In this document: in pieces, positions 44,150-55,465 of the stretch
Layout: every line of letters begins with the position of its first letter
Position numbering within the stretch: the stretch's first letter is position 1
Origin: Biscogniauxia marginata
Lineage: Eukaryota > Ascomycota > Sordariomycetes > Xylariales > Xylariaceae
Length of the DNA: 64,000 nt
NCBI GenBank assembly: GCA_022695795.1
Contig: MU404127.1
Span: forward strand, 124,001 to 188,000
Direction: 5' to 3'
Position numbers and translations under genes: made by a program
The notes under the pieces: model-generated
The model's database searches: none
Seen by the model: the letters and a program-made list of their open reading frames with translations, nothing else
Told to the model about the DNA's origin: nothing

Positions 44150-45850
44150 ATGGGACTGGAACTGACAAGATATCTGGCACCGACGCCGCACGGGATCGCA
44201 CTACAAGTGATTGCCATTGCTGGTGTGCTTGTTAGTATTCTATAAAGCAATGTAAAGAGAAAAATATCTAACTTGAAGCAGACGATATCGTATTTTGCCT
44301 GTGTGGCCATCTATAGGTTGTACTTTCACCCACTAGCTAAGTTTCCTGGCCCCAAGTTAGCGGCAATTAGCGACGTGAGTAACTCACTTAAAGGTTATTC
44401 GTAACAGAAGATACATATTGACAATTGCTCTTTAGCTTTGGTATGTCAGAGCTTGGACAGGAGGGCGTTACCCTTTCATCATGCAGGAGATGCATGCAAA
44501 GTACGGTGATGTGTTCCGGATGGCACCCAACGAGTTGAGCTTTGCGAACCCCACCACTTATAAGGAAATCTATAACCACGCGAGCAAAGACAAGAAGGTA
44601 TTCCTAAAAGGCCCGTGGTATGACAGGGTAGAACCGGAACCAAGTATTCTGCACACAAGGGACCCGGTGGACCACACGATGCAACGGAAATCGCTATCGC
44701 AAGCTTTCAGCGCAAAGTCCCTACGGGATGACGAGATTGTTGTCCAAACATATGTGGACATGTTCATCGAGCAGATGAGAAATCTCGGAGGGCCTGGCAC
44801 AAAGGGAGTCAACCTTTCACAGGCGTATAACTGGATAACCTTCGACGTCATAGGTATGTTGTTAATTCATTGTGGCAATATTGTCTCTCGTAGGGAGTGA
44901 GCCTCCGTCAGATCCCTAGGCTTACTAAGGAAATAATAGGGGACTTGACTTTTGGGGAGTCCTTCAACGCCGTGGCCGATGGGAAGACCAACTTTTGGAT
45001 CTCCCTGATCTTGGACGCGACGTATTTCGGCATGCTTGCGACGGCGGCGAAGCGTATCCCCATCCTCAAGCTCATGCTGCCGTTTGTCATAGCGAAGGAC
45101 ACAAAGGAGCATTTCAAGGTGCACAGGCAGCTCACCGACGAGAAACTGCAGAAGCGAATCAGGCAGGGCGCAACTAGCGAACGCGAGGACTTCTTCGCCC
45201 AGATCCTCCGTAAGGGAAGTCATACTCCCGGACAGCTGCGGACACAATCCATTATTCTGACGGTGGCCGGCTCGGAGACGACGTCGACATTCCTCTCTGG
45301 CGCCACATACTTTCTGCTGAAGAACCCCGAGACGATGGCGAAACTGAAGCAAGAAGTTCGTTCCGCCTTTACGAGCCCCTCAGAGATCACAGGAGACTCC
45401 ACGAACAGACTTCCGTATCTGCGTGGCGTCATCGAGGAGGGTCTACGTCTCTTTCCTCCCGTCGCGATCGGTCTTCAGCGCATCTCGCCCGGCGCTACGG
45501 TCGACGGACACTGGATCCCTGCCGGCACTGCCGTATCGACCGACCCGTTCACCACGATGCACGACAGCCGGAACTTCTACCTGCCGTGGGAGTTCAGGCC
45601 GGAGCGCTGGATCGACGAGGGGTATGGCGACAACAAGGACGCGAGCCACCCGTTCTCGATAGGCCCCCGGGCTTGTATCGGTATCAACCTCGCCTACCTG
45701 GAGGCCAGGATCACCCTCGCCAAAATGATCTATACGTTCGACATGGAGCTGGTGAACAAGGATCTAGATTGGTGGAAGGAGTTAAGGTCATATTTACTCT
45801 GGCAGAAACCCCAGATGTTCGTGCGCTTCTACCCCCGGAAGTCGGGCTGA
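44150..45850 (+). CDS. Cytochrome P450 monooxygenase
   Basis: Heme-thiolate monooxygenase, probably anchored in the ER membrane by its N-terminal helix ([14 protein letters not shown] and onward, across the first intron). Exons 44150-44230, 44282-44374, 44436-44853 and 44940-45850 join in frame to 500 aa. Motifs present: [15 protein letters not shown] after the anchor, I-helix AGSETTSTF, ExxR in EEGLR, the PERW meander segment, and the heme loop [10 protein letters not shown] with Cys443 as axial ligand. [13 protein letters not shown] follows as usual. It resembles fungal isotrichodermin C-15 hydroxylase-like (CYP65-type) enzymes; this is a visual impression only. No synthase gene lies nearby. 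AT-rich tracts occur on both sides. Confidence 0.93.
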
Positions 45851-47377
45851 CGGCGAAAACACACTACACTATAATGGGGCTGTGACCATATTATCTAGCA
45901 TGGAGGTCCATTGGGTGGCGAAAGTATTTGTTGTTACCAGGCGGACATTTATCGAGGGCGTGTGCGAATAACTACTGCATAAATATGAGCGCGATGTATG
46001 TCAGCCATCCCAGGCCAGTTAGTTTAGAACATATTAGTCTAAGTCGAACGACGCTATAAACTCGATGTTGACTCAAACCTAGGGAGGTATATATATATAT
46101 ATGATTATTGAGTGCAACTCCTATCTAGTTGCACATAAATACCATAACGCTCTCAAAAGGGGTGACACGAAACGGAGGGACTGTGAATTATATCCATCTA
46201 ATTTGCACCTATTTCGTTCTCACCGGAATAAGCACTTAGTAAGATCACTCAACTCGATTTTAACGAGGTGAAAAGGGGCATTTAAAACTTATATGGGCCT
46301 TCTTTTAACTAGTAGATATAACGGTGACCTTTTCATTATAAAAACTAGCAAGTGAAATTTCCTTAAAATATACTTAACAAATATTTACCATAATATTCAT
46401 TATAATTATAAAGGTTATTAATTGTAATAAATCTCGAGTTAAAAGTTTAAAAAATATATTAAACTTATTATTAAGTTATAATGTTATTAACGACATTTTA
46501 ATTAATAGTTTTTAAAGTAGGTACATATTACTAGATTTTATGTAATAATTCCCAGGGAATCACCTTTAAATAAAATGCAAACATGTCGAAACTACGAGAT
46601 TTTACATATATGAAATATAAGAAAGTATAAAGCTAGCTTAACCTCCCATTGTCTTGATATAACCTGCTTAAAGACATATTAGCCATTTTTAGCCATGTAT
46701 GTATTAAAGCTTTATTTTTATTATTGAAAAAATGACTACGTTTCATGTTCCGCACTTGATAGTAGGTATTTCATAAACACTTCACATTTGAGCTTCCTTC
46801 ACTTCATCGGTTTTTAGAAATACCTACCTAGGTACCTATTTCTTATACCTGATACCGGGTAGGAGGTTTATCAACTGCTCCTCCCTGCCCTCAAGAGCTG
46901 TGGCGTACTTACCTACCTACCTAGTGTTCTAGCCCCTTTGTCGGACCGGTCCAGCTGAAACGGACCGGCATCAGCTGAAGAAAACTTAGGTTAGGTTACC
47001 TAATGAATGGATGCAGGTGCAAGCATTCCTGAGAAACGCAACCTACCTGTCGCCTTCAATTCATCGCAGGATTCGTGACTTGCGACAGCAAAAAAAAATT
47101 AAATAAAAAAAAAAAAGAAGAAGAAGAAGCAATTAATCTAATCTCGAGGTCGCTCAAAGTGTCTGCCCATTCTTTAATGCTGACACATGCCATCCGCGCG
47201 CTTGAGAGACCACCAAGGGGTCACTCTTGCCCTCTACACGCAACATCTGCCTTATACTCGGATCCGGAGAGGTGCTTGCAGCGTTGGAACGTCAGTAATG
47301 CCAAGCCCAAATATTCCTACCACGTCCTTACCAAAGCAAACCAACGTCTGTATCTTGACAACGCCTGGCCCTTGAGG
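45851..47377. other. Intergenic region with AT-rich island
   Basis: About 1.5 kb. It includes a TA repeat (about 46088-46102), a strongly AT-rich tract (about 46290-46620), a perfect TACCTAGGTA (46825-46834) and an A-rich purine run near 47085-47128. The TDP1 frame is open upstream of its chosen ATG, so part of the right end could be coding. Confidence 0.5.
46290..46620. repeat. AT-rich island (probable RIP-degraded sequence)
   Basis: About 330 bases with very low GC and many TpA steps, downstream of the P450. Together with 42541-42730 it brackets that gene. Confidence 0.5.
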
Positions 47378-49809
47378 ATGGCAGAGCCTCTACCTAAACG
47401 TCGACGCCTGGGTGGTGCCGATGGTGACGATACCACCAACGGATTTAGCCGGCGGAGCCTTGCATCCCTTTCTTGGCCGATAAGTCCTCCTGGGAGGAAG
47501 AGAGACTCGGGGGAACGCGTGGTCATCCCGTCGCCGTTTCAGCTCACGACCATCGAGAGTCTGCCCCCGGAGTCCAACGTCGATGCCGTTTCTCTCCACG
47601 ACCTCCTCGGCGATCCTCTTATCTCTGAGTGCTGGGAGTTCAATTACCTCCACGATGTCGACTTCTTGATGAGCCACTTTGACGAGGACACGAGGGCCCT
47701 GGTAAACGTCCATATTGTCCATGGCTTCTGGCAGAAAGAGGATCCGAATAGGCTAGCCTTGCAGGTAAGAAACCCTTCTTTAATCAACAGTATAGCGTCC
47801 ATCATACCCCCCCCCGGTGTAATCAAATAGTGGTTACGTCTACACATACATTTACAAGTGAAATTGCAGCACCACATTAAACCCGTAACAAGCTTGTATG
47901 GAAGAAGTCATCATTACCTTTAGTTATTAGGAATTAGGGGATAGCATATTCTCCTGTGATCATTGGTGTGTTCTAACAGGGGCTGATCTCACGTTCGTAT
48001 ATCAACACGATAACACGTGTAAAAGCTGTGCTTTGATAGCACAGTCGGCCATTGATCTTCGTACAAGGAGTCCTAGAATTCACATTGAGAGATGCTAATA
48101 CACTAGACTAGGAACAAGCCTCAAAACACAGCAATGTCACGCTCCATTCGACTTTCATGCCAGAGCCTTACGGTACGCATCATTCCAAGTTGCTGGTGCT
48201 GTTCCGCCGCGACGATACGGCGCAGGTCATCATCCATACGGCCAATATGATCTCTAAGGACTGGACCAACATGACGAACGGGGTCTGGCAATCGCCGCGA
48301 CTGCCGCGAATGCCGCGAATGCCGCGACCGGCGCACCTTTCAAAATCTCGGGGTTTCAACCCTATCGTAGAGGGCGGAGGGAAGGCTGGTGGCGGATCGA
48401 AATTCAAGTTCGATCTTCTTAACTATTTACGCTCGTACAACGCGCGGTGGAATGTCTGCAGGCCTCTGGTCTACCATCTCGCCGAGTACGATTTCTCCTC
48501 CGTCCGCGGCTCGCTTATAGCCAGTGTACCTGGCAGGCGCTATCTCAACACGAGCGACGAGATATACACGCGCTGGGGGTGGCCTGGTCTGGAGCAGACC
48601 CTGCGATCCGTCCCTGGGCATACCACCGAAACGACCGAGGTTGTCATCCAGATATCTTCTATCGCGACACTCGGCATGACGGAGCTATGGCTACAACGCT
48701 ATTTCTTCGAGACGCTTTCTGTCTCCTACGGCCGGCCCCCGCAATACTCCCCGCCATCGTCCTCATGTGAACGTCCACCAAGACCTGAGTTTAAAGTCGT
48801 CTTCCCCACTGCAGACGAAATCCGCCGGTCTCTCGGTGGCTATGCGTCCGGCGGATCAATACATACGAAGGTCCAGACGATGGCGCAGAACAAACAGTAT
48901 CAGTACCTGTTACCTATCTTGTGCCACTGGGCGAACGACGCTAAAAAGGGATTCAGTAAGTTCTAAATATATTTCTGCGTACTCACATATTTTCCTTCAA
49001 GATATTCCTTTCCATACATGTATCTTTGAAGCCCCCTCTTCCCACATCTCCTTTCCCCAAGAGAAATAACCTGAATACTAATACGATCTCCCCCACAACC
49101 AATAGTCGCAGAACCGCAAGGACAAGAAGCCAGAGTAGATGGGGAAGAGGAGAAAAAGGAAAAGAAGGAAGAAAAGAAGGAAGAAGAAAGGAAAGAAGAA
49201 GAAAAGGAAGATGAAGAAAAGCCAAGACGGAGGATACCGCTTGGAGTATCCATCTTCCCCGACAGGGACGCGGGCCGCAAGCGCGCAGCGCCGCACATCA
49301 AAACATACATCAGGTACTCGTCGGGGACCGCGGTGCCGGGGGGGCGCCCGGTCACCATAGACTGGGCGCTCCTGACATCGGCGAACCTGTCCAAGCAGGC
49401 CTGGGGCGAGGCCCCTAACAAGTTCGGCGAGGTGCGCATCGCGTCCTACGAGATCGGCGTCCTGGTCTGGCCGGACCTGCTTGCTTCCGCTTCCGCTGAA
49501 TATGACGACCCGAAGGAGAAGCGCAAGGAGAAGCGGAAGGAGAAGTATAGAGGAAAGGGAAAGGAGAAGGTGGTGGAAAAGGGGACGGCGAAGGGGAAGA
49601 TGGTGGCTACGTTTCGGACGGACGTGCCCTCAGAGGAGAAGGAGGAGGGCGGCGATAGTGGTGAACATGATGAGGCCACCACCCTGGTCGGTCTCAGAGT
49701 CCCGTATAACCTGCCCTTGCGGTGGTACAATGAGGCTGAGTTCCCCTGGGTGGCATCGGCCAGTCATACGGAGCCTGACTGGATGGGAAATACCTGGCAA
49801 GGGTTCTAA
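47378..49809 (+). CDS. TDP1: Tyrosyl-DNA phosphodiesterase 1
   Basis: Nuclear repair enzyme that hydrolyses the bond between DNA 3' ends and the topoisomerase I tyrosine. Exons 47378-47764, 48112-48955 and 49106-49809 join in frame to 644 aa. PLPKRRRLGG near the N terminus is a likely nuclear signal. The first HKD-type motif is THHSKLLVLF (His153, Lys155) followed by HTANMISKDW. The second is APHIKTYIRY (His474, Lys476) followed by LLTSANLSKQAWG. Exon 3 begins with a Glu/Lys-rich insert of about 45 residues before the second motif, and a second basic/acidic insert follows near 530-560. Exon 2 has a small repeat, PRLPRMPRMPRP. Upstream in-frame Met codons exist, but that sequence is not family-like. 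Confidence 0.93.
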
Positions 49810-50449
49810 GGAAGGGGTTGGTTGGTTGGATGGTTGGTTGGTTGACGGTGATAAAGTATAGGGCTTCAAGCTTCAGTTATGGCTTTGACCTCTGGGGTGA
49901 GGGGAAGCCTGTCGATTTTGCTAGGAGCAGAATCTCTGGAGATGGACGGTCTAATACCATGAAGTACCTGCTGGTTGGCTTTCGAAAGGGAAGATCCCAT
50001 CTCTCGAGAAGTGGCTAGTCAGCGTCAGATAATCAAAGAGTTCTGCTTCCTCGAGTTCTCGTCTGGAACCGATTTGATTGGCTTAAAAGGTATTCATGCT
50101 AATCTAATCATTGCTCCCTTCTCGAGATTCTTGATAGGCGTCTCTTTAAGCCCCCCCACTCCCTTGTAAAGGGGAGGAAACGGGCTAGAGAAAACTACAT
50201 TAAAAAGTAGGGCTACGGCTCTACCTCGTACCCATATATATTTATATATGTCATGTGCTTCCCATCGTCTTCCTTCCAAGCCATGTTAATCTTCGTACTA
50301 CTAACTCATCGCTTTGGGCGGCGGCGGGTCGAGCAGAAAAAAAAAAAGCCTAGGCTGACATAGGAATAAACGATGCTGCCGACGAGACCGAAGAAGCAAG
50401 TAGTCGTGTTGCTAGTGCGGTACGGCAGATAAAAGAGACAAGGACCCGT
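49810..50449. other. Short intergenic region between TDP1 and the acyl-CoA-binding protein gene
   Basis: About 640 bases between convergent genes, starting with a GGTT repeat just after the TDP1 stop codon. Holds both 3' UTRs; nothing else is visible. Confidence 0.5.
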
Positions 50450-50989
50450 CTAACCGCGGCTGGCCACGGCCTCGGGCTCCTTGTTCGGGTCGAAGCCGTA
50501 CTTCTCCTTCATCTCCTCGACCTTCTTGACGTAGCGCTCCTGGGCCTGCTCCGGAGTGACGCCCTCGTCGACGAGCTTCTGCCACGCCGTCTGCTTGAAC
50601 TTGCCCTGTGTTTTTGCAAAGAGAGGGTTCGGTCAGCTTTTTTGCGGCGGGGTCTTTTGGATCGTGTGGGTGGGTGGTGAGTGAGTGAAATAAGAGAGGA
50701 AAAGGAAAAGGGATGTAGAAGGGGAAGTTGGGCTCGGTAGTGTATGTATGTACCTTCATGTCGAATAGGCCGGGCTTTGCGGCCTTCTCGATGTCCTCGC
50801 CGTTGCCGACCTTGAAGAGACCTTTTTTTTTTGTGTTCCTGTGTTAGTCTTTGCACAGAGCTAGGTATATGCTATGAGGCGGGAGATCAACGTACCGTAG
50901 ATCTCGAGAAGGTCGTCGTTCTCGGGCTTGCTGACGAGCTGTCTCGACTCCTTCTGGGCCTTCTCGAATTCGGGGCTGATCTGGACCAT
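50450..50989 (-). CDS. ACB1: Acyl-CoA-binding protein
   Basis: Small cytosolic carrier of medium- and long-chain acyl-CoA esters. Exons 50989-50896, 50821-50754 and 50605-50450 join in frame to 105 aa. The sequence matches the four-helix ACBP fold throughout: SPEFEKAQKESRQLVSKP, NDDLLEIYGLFKVGNGEDI, KPGLFDMKGKFKQTAWQKL and the final helix EQAQERYVKKVEEMKEKYGF. The conserved acyl-CoA contacts (Tyr in EIYGLFK, Lys in MKGKFKQTAW) are present. The short exons mean it is easily missed by ORF scans. The 3' tail (DPNKEPEAVASRG) is slightly longer than in yeast Acb1. Confidence 0.95.
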
Positions 50990-51719
50990 TTTGACGGGTT
51001 GGGCAGCTCGATTCGATCTTTAGAGCTTCGGTTCTTCGTTAGTTTACACTTGGCGGTATGATAGTTGTAGGTTTAGAGTTGGTAGATACAGGTTGTTTAG
51101 CTAATGTTAGGTGTACATACCTTTGGTATTTCAATGTTGTAGGTAGGCACTAAGTAGTAGTAAATATGTTGTTGAGATGGGAGTTTTTTTTGGCGGGGTT
51201 CTCGAATCTCTTCTTCGAGAGGTTCGTCATGTGTTGAGTGTCGGCTGGTGTCACAAGGCGGGGTGACGGGGTGACTACATGTACCTAGGTACACCCCGTA
51301 GGAGCAAGTCTTCCGTCATTGGCCGCTCTAGATCTGGAGGGACCCGCCCATCGCTTTTCTTGGGCTAGGAACCAATCATCGAGCTGTCGTCACAAGCATC
51401 ATCCCATTATTGGAAATAAAACCTTCATCTTCCTCGGGATTAAGCAGATTCAGTTAGCTACGCCTCGGCTGACATGAAATATTGAGACGCTACCTAATTT
51501 CTAAAATAATATGCCCCTTTCACAGACACGGCAGCCTGCTAGCGGCTAAAAATAAATAAAACATAAACTATCATACGGTTAGTGCATCGGTAGGGGATTT
51601 AGCAGAGCTCAGCAATTGCCTTAATTTATTGCCACATGAATGAGCTCTCGAGTGATGAGTGAATTTAGGTTACCAACTAACACGGGAGGTGGCAATCAAC
51701 CTATTTTCAATCGCAAGTT
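50990..51719. other. Intergenic region upstream of the acyl-CoA-binding protein gene
   Basis: About 730 bases with a perfect TACCTAGGTA at 51282-51291. It should contain the ACBP promoter. No gene is recognised. Confidence 0.5.
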
Positions 51720-52257
51720 TTAGGTGTATTGTTGCCCAGCCAACAACACCTTTTCATCTGTTACCATATTGTCCATTTTCGCTATCAAATATTTGAGTTT
51801 AATGCGTACAATCTCTTGTACTATCCTATGGTTTTCCTCTTTCCCAAGGGTAACTGGAGCTCTAATGTTGGGTATGTACAGTAGACCATCAACATCGACC
51901 TGCATCTTAGCTCTCTCAGGATGCCATTCCCAACTACGTGGTTTTCCCCATCGGGAAATTTCCAGAGGTCTGGCCAAGTGTCCAATGATGAAGGATGGCA
52001 GCCGGCGGAATCTCCCTGCTCAGACCAATAGTCTCCTATTACGTATGGATTTCCCCAATAAATAAATCTCTTGTGGCTGGCATGCACCAGAAGTTTGGGC
52101 CCTGTTTCGGGACCGATCACATGCGGCAATCTTCTGGTTAAGCACGGCACGTCTTTTGCTTTTTTGATACCGGGGTTCGAAGAGCGCCCCAGCAAAATCA
52201 GGTCGTTTGCTGGAATGAAGATTCTCCCGAGAACGATCGGAGCCAGATGCCTTTAAT
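51720..52257 (-). pseudogene. Possible frameshifted gene remnant
   Basis: Two overlapping minus-strand frames each look protein-like but only over part of their length. Upstream (about 52240-52020): PIVLGRIFIPANDLILLG, RLPHVIGPETGPKLLVHA, KRFIYWGNPYVIGDYW. Downstream (about 52020-51720): LPSFIIGHLARPLEISRW, then MQVDVDGLLYIPNIRAPVTL. Joining them needs a frame change near 52020, where no good intron is seen. There is no ATG at a sensible place. I do not recognise the family. It may be a decayed gene, part of a spliced gene whose other exons I miss, or chance. Confidence 0.3.
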
Positions 52258-53066
52258 TCCCATGTCGGGTTATAACGAATATTTAACTACCTAGACGGAC
52301 TACGGACTTGGATAGTATAAAGCGGGCTGGAAACTCGCGACTAGCAATCCTGCAGGCGCTGCCGCGCCGCCGTCGAAGGGCGAATCAGCACCAAGAAGCG
52401 TGCTATTTTGGGTCTTACACATGGCCTGTTGCACCAGAGCTCGATGATTTGTTCTTGCGGCTTCGTTTCGTTTCTCCTTCAATGTTGGCGCTTGTTCAAC
52501 CTGGTTGCCATTCGTATCCTTTATTCCTCCACATTCATATGTTATGCAATAAGCTGCTAGAAGTGGATGCATATCCGGGTTCGACAAGTGTCTCCTGAAA
52601 CACATGCAAGGCGTGCTCCCTAGGGACATAGCGGTGCTTTGTGTATGTCCAATCTTAAACTTGTACTATTGGGCTGGGTTAGGTTGATAATCATCTCTAA
52701 TATCCTATCTACATAGCCTTGCTGTCCCTCTCGAAGCACATGAATTTGTAAGCCTGGTTATTCATCCTGTCCTAGATGCTTTGGTAACGACGCTTACAAC
52801 TTAGTAATCTTCCATGAGTCTGGGCAACCTCTACCCAGACAGCCAGAGGAGGTAAGCACTTGGACCCTGCCTGCCCTGCACCGACGGCTTGAGTGGGGTT
52901 CCGTCCGCGGTGGAACTAAAAAGGGTGTGAATCAAGGGTCCGTGTCCGTCTCCTGGCTAACATCCCACCACACACCACACGGTCACGGCTTAGATATAAA
53001 ACTCGATCAGCCACCCGGGGACCACCTACGCAGACGTTCTTTCTTTTGCTTTCTCCTAAATCGTAA
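52258..53066. other. Intergenic region upstream of the oxidoreductase gene
   Basis: About 800 bases that should contain the promoter of the next plus-strand gene. No other feature is recognised. Confidence 0.5.
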
Positions 53067-54611
53067 ATGTCGATCACGAGCGACACCATAAACGCCGTTC
53101 TTCTCGGAATATCAATCATCGGTCTCGCCAGCTTCGCCCGCACTCTCGTCACACGAACTTCCGCTGCAAAACAGGTTACTGATAAAACCGTCCAAAGCAA
53201 CGACAACGACAGCAACATGACGAAGACAGTCGTAATTCTTGGCGGCGCTTTCGCCGGTATTCAAGTCGCTCACCGGCTTCTAAAATACACAAAGCCGCAT
53301 GTTAAGGATTTGAAGGTTATTCTCGTTTCCAAGGTGAGTAAGCTTTTATAAGTCACATTTTCCTCTTTAAGTATAAGATGAGAATGCAAGCTACAAACTG
53401 GCGAACGACACGTACCTAGAGAGCTTTTAAAGACATTTCGCATAACAAGATCCGAGGAGACTTAATTACAGACTTACCAGGATGAATAAATACTGATCTC
53501 ATGCGCAGAATAGCCACTTTTTCTGGAACCTAGCATCCGTGCGCGCCATCGTGCCCGGTGTCCTAAAGGAGGAGCAGTACTCGCTGCCAATTGAGAAGGG
53601 CTTCTCCAAGTATTCGGCTGAAGACTTTGAGTTCATCGTCGGCGGTGCCGAAAATGTCGACGTGGACTCCAAAACGGTCAAGGTATCCACCGCCGGCGGC
53701 GAGAAGGTGCTGACCTACGACCACCTGGTGCTGGCAACGGGCGCGCGCTCGGTCGACAATAACGTGCCGTGGAAGAGCAACGGTACGCACGAAGAGGTGA
53801 CCTCGATCCTGGCGGAGACGCAGGAGAAGGTCAAGAGCGCAAAGCACATCGTGGTCGCGGGCGCGGGCTCGACCGGCGTCGAGGCCGCCGCCGAGCTGGG
53901 CTACGAGTACAAGGGGGATAAAGAGATCCTCCTGCTCTCGGGCGACAAGGAGATCCTGGGCGGCGACAGCCTGGCCTCGAACGCGACGGCCGAGCTCAAG
54001 AAGCTCGGCGTGCAGGTGCGCAACAGCGCGCGCGTCGCCAGCGCCATCGCCCTCTCCGACGGCAAGACCGAGGTCCTGCTCGAGAGCGGCGACAAGATCA
54101 CTACCGACCTGTACCTGCCCACCATGGGCATGGCGCCCAACACCGAGTACCTCCCCGCCAAGCTGCTCACGGACAGGAAGTTCGTCGATGTGAACGAGTT
54201 CTACCAGGCCAAGGGCACCGAGGATGTCTGGGCCGCGGGGGACATTGTGTGGAAGCCGCGCGGCAGCTTCGTGCTTACGGATAAGCAGGTCAGTTTAGCT
54301 TAAAAATCCCCCCCCCTCCCGAGTTTATATTTCTTTTTTACCATGATTTGGTTGCTCACTATGTACTGTTTTGTTTCCCCACCTACCAGGCCGCCGGTAT
54401 AGCCAAGAACATCGACGCCGTGCTCCGCGGCAAGGCGCCCACCCCGGTCAAGACGCTGCCCATGGACGTGTTCGTCGTGGCGACGGGCCGCAGCCGCGGC
54501 TGCGGCCGCCTCGGCTCCGTCAAGGTCTTCTCCTACATGGTCTACATGTTGAAGGGGAAGACGCTCGGCACCCAGAACCTGCCTGGGTATGTCGACGGCA
54601 GCGCGTTTTAG
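53067..54611 (+). CDS. FAD/NAD-dependent oxidoreductase (AIFM2/FSP1-like)
   Basis: Pyridine-nucleotide oxidoreductase of the AIF/FSP1 (AMID) group, which reduces quinones with NAD(P)H. Exons 53067-53333, 53509-54288 and 54390-54611 join in frame to 422 aa. An N-terminal hydrophobic segment (INAVLLGISIIGLASFARTL) suggests a membrane anchor or mitochondrial targeting. An alternative start at 53217 (MTKTVVILGGAFAG) would remove it. FAD-binding GGAFAGIQVAHRL opens the first Rossmann fold. HHLVLATGAR-type sequence (DHLVLATGARS) and the NAD-binding HIVVAGAGSTGVEAAAEL follow, then VWAAGDIVWKPR contacts the flavin. The C-terminal exon ends with a short hydrophobic stretch. Convergent with END3. Confidence 0.9.
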
Positions 54612-55465
54612 AATTCCCCCCCCGTCCCGGCGACTACGATGATGATGGAAGTAACCTACCTACCTAAGGAAGCCCGCATTAGGTATCTAGGTGGCATGAA
54701 ATAACGGCCGTTAGATTGTAATTCAATGTTGGACGAGGTTGCAAAGGACAACTAATACGGTACATGCGATGGCTCTTCGTCGTTTTCTATATGGATATGG
54801 TTGGGTGGTTAATTTGCGTGATTTGAATTTGTACGAGAGAGATGTGGGAGGAGCCTTGTGAATTAAGAGGAAGGGAACGAGGAAAGGTCTATAATACCCC
54901 GGAGGAACAAGCCCGCTGCCTTGGAACTATGTTAGTGATTCGAAACCGGAGGGGAAATCGAGTTTGTCCACCTTAGACAACAAGGCTAAGGTAATTAATA
55001 AGAATAAGCATAGTAATTCTAATTCCGAGACTTTGATTTTCTCCTAGCTATTTCCGTTCTTCTTCTAAATCATGGTTGCATATTTACAGTGAAATACGTA
55101 ACCCGAAAATTTCTATATATAGGTATATATAGATATATCGGACCTACCTACCTAGATAGGATGTATGGTAGTTCCACCAGACGCATACACACATACACAC
55201 ACAGAGACACATGGGTCAAGACTTTGTCAGCCAGAAACAACTGCACATGCAAGATGATAGAATAACCGCTTTATTACAACACAATCTCGCACCCATCCTC
55301 CAGACCGAACGCAGAATCCAAACCCAAGCATGTGGTCTTGAAAAAAAAGTTTTTCAACAAAAGGGGGGAGGGGGCTCTTCCGAGCTCATTTCACCCCTTC
55401 TTCTGTCCCCCTTTAAAAATAAAAAAAAGCCTCCCTATCCTTTATATTCCCCTCATCCCGATTTC
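54612..55465. other. Intergenic region between convergent oxidoreductase and END3 genes
   Basis: About 850 bases holding both 3' UTRs. AC-rich simple sequence at 55185-55210 and short TA-rich runs are present. No gene is supported. Confidence 0.5.

Noticed and set aside
50896..50989. Apparent one-base frameshift in the first exon of the acyl-CoA-binding protein gene
   Set aside because: Rechecking the bases at the 50940/50941 line boundary showed that I had misread an extra T. The exon is in frame and the 105-residue protein is intact.
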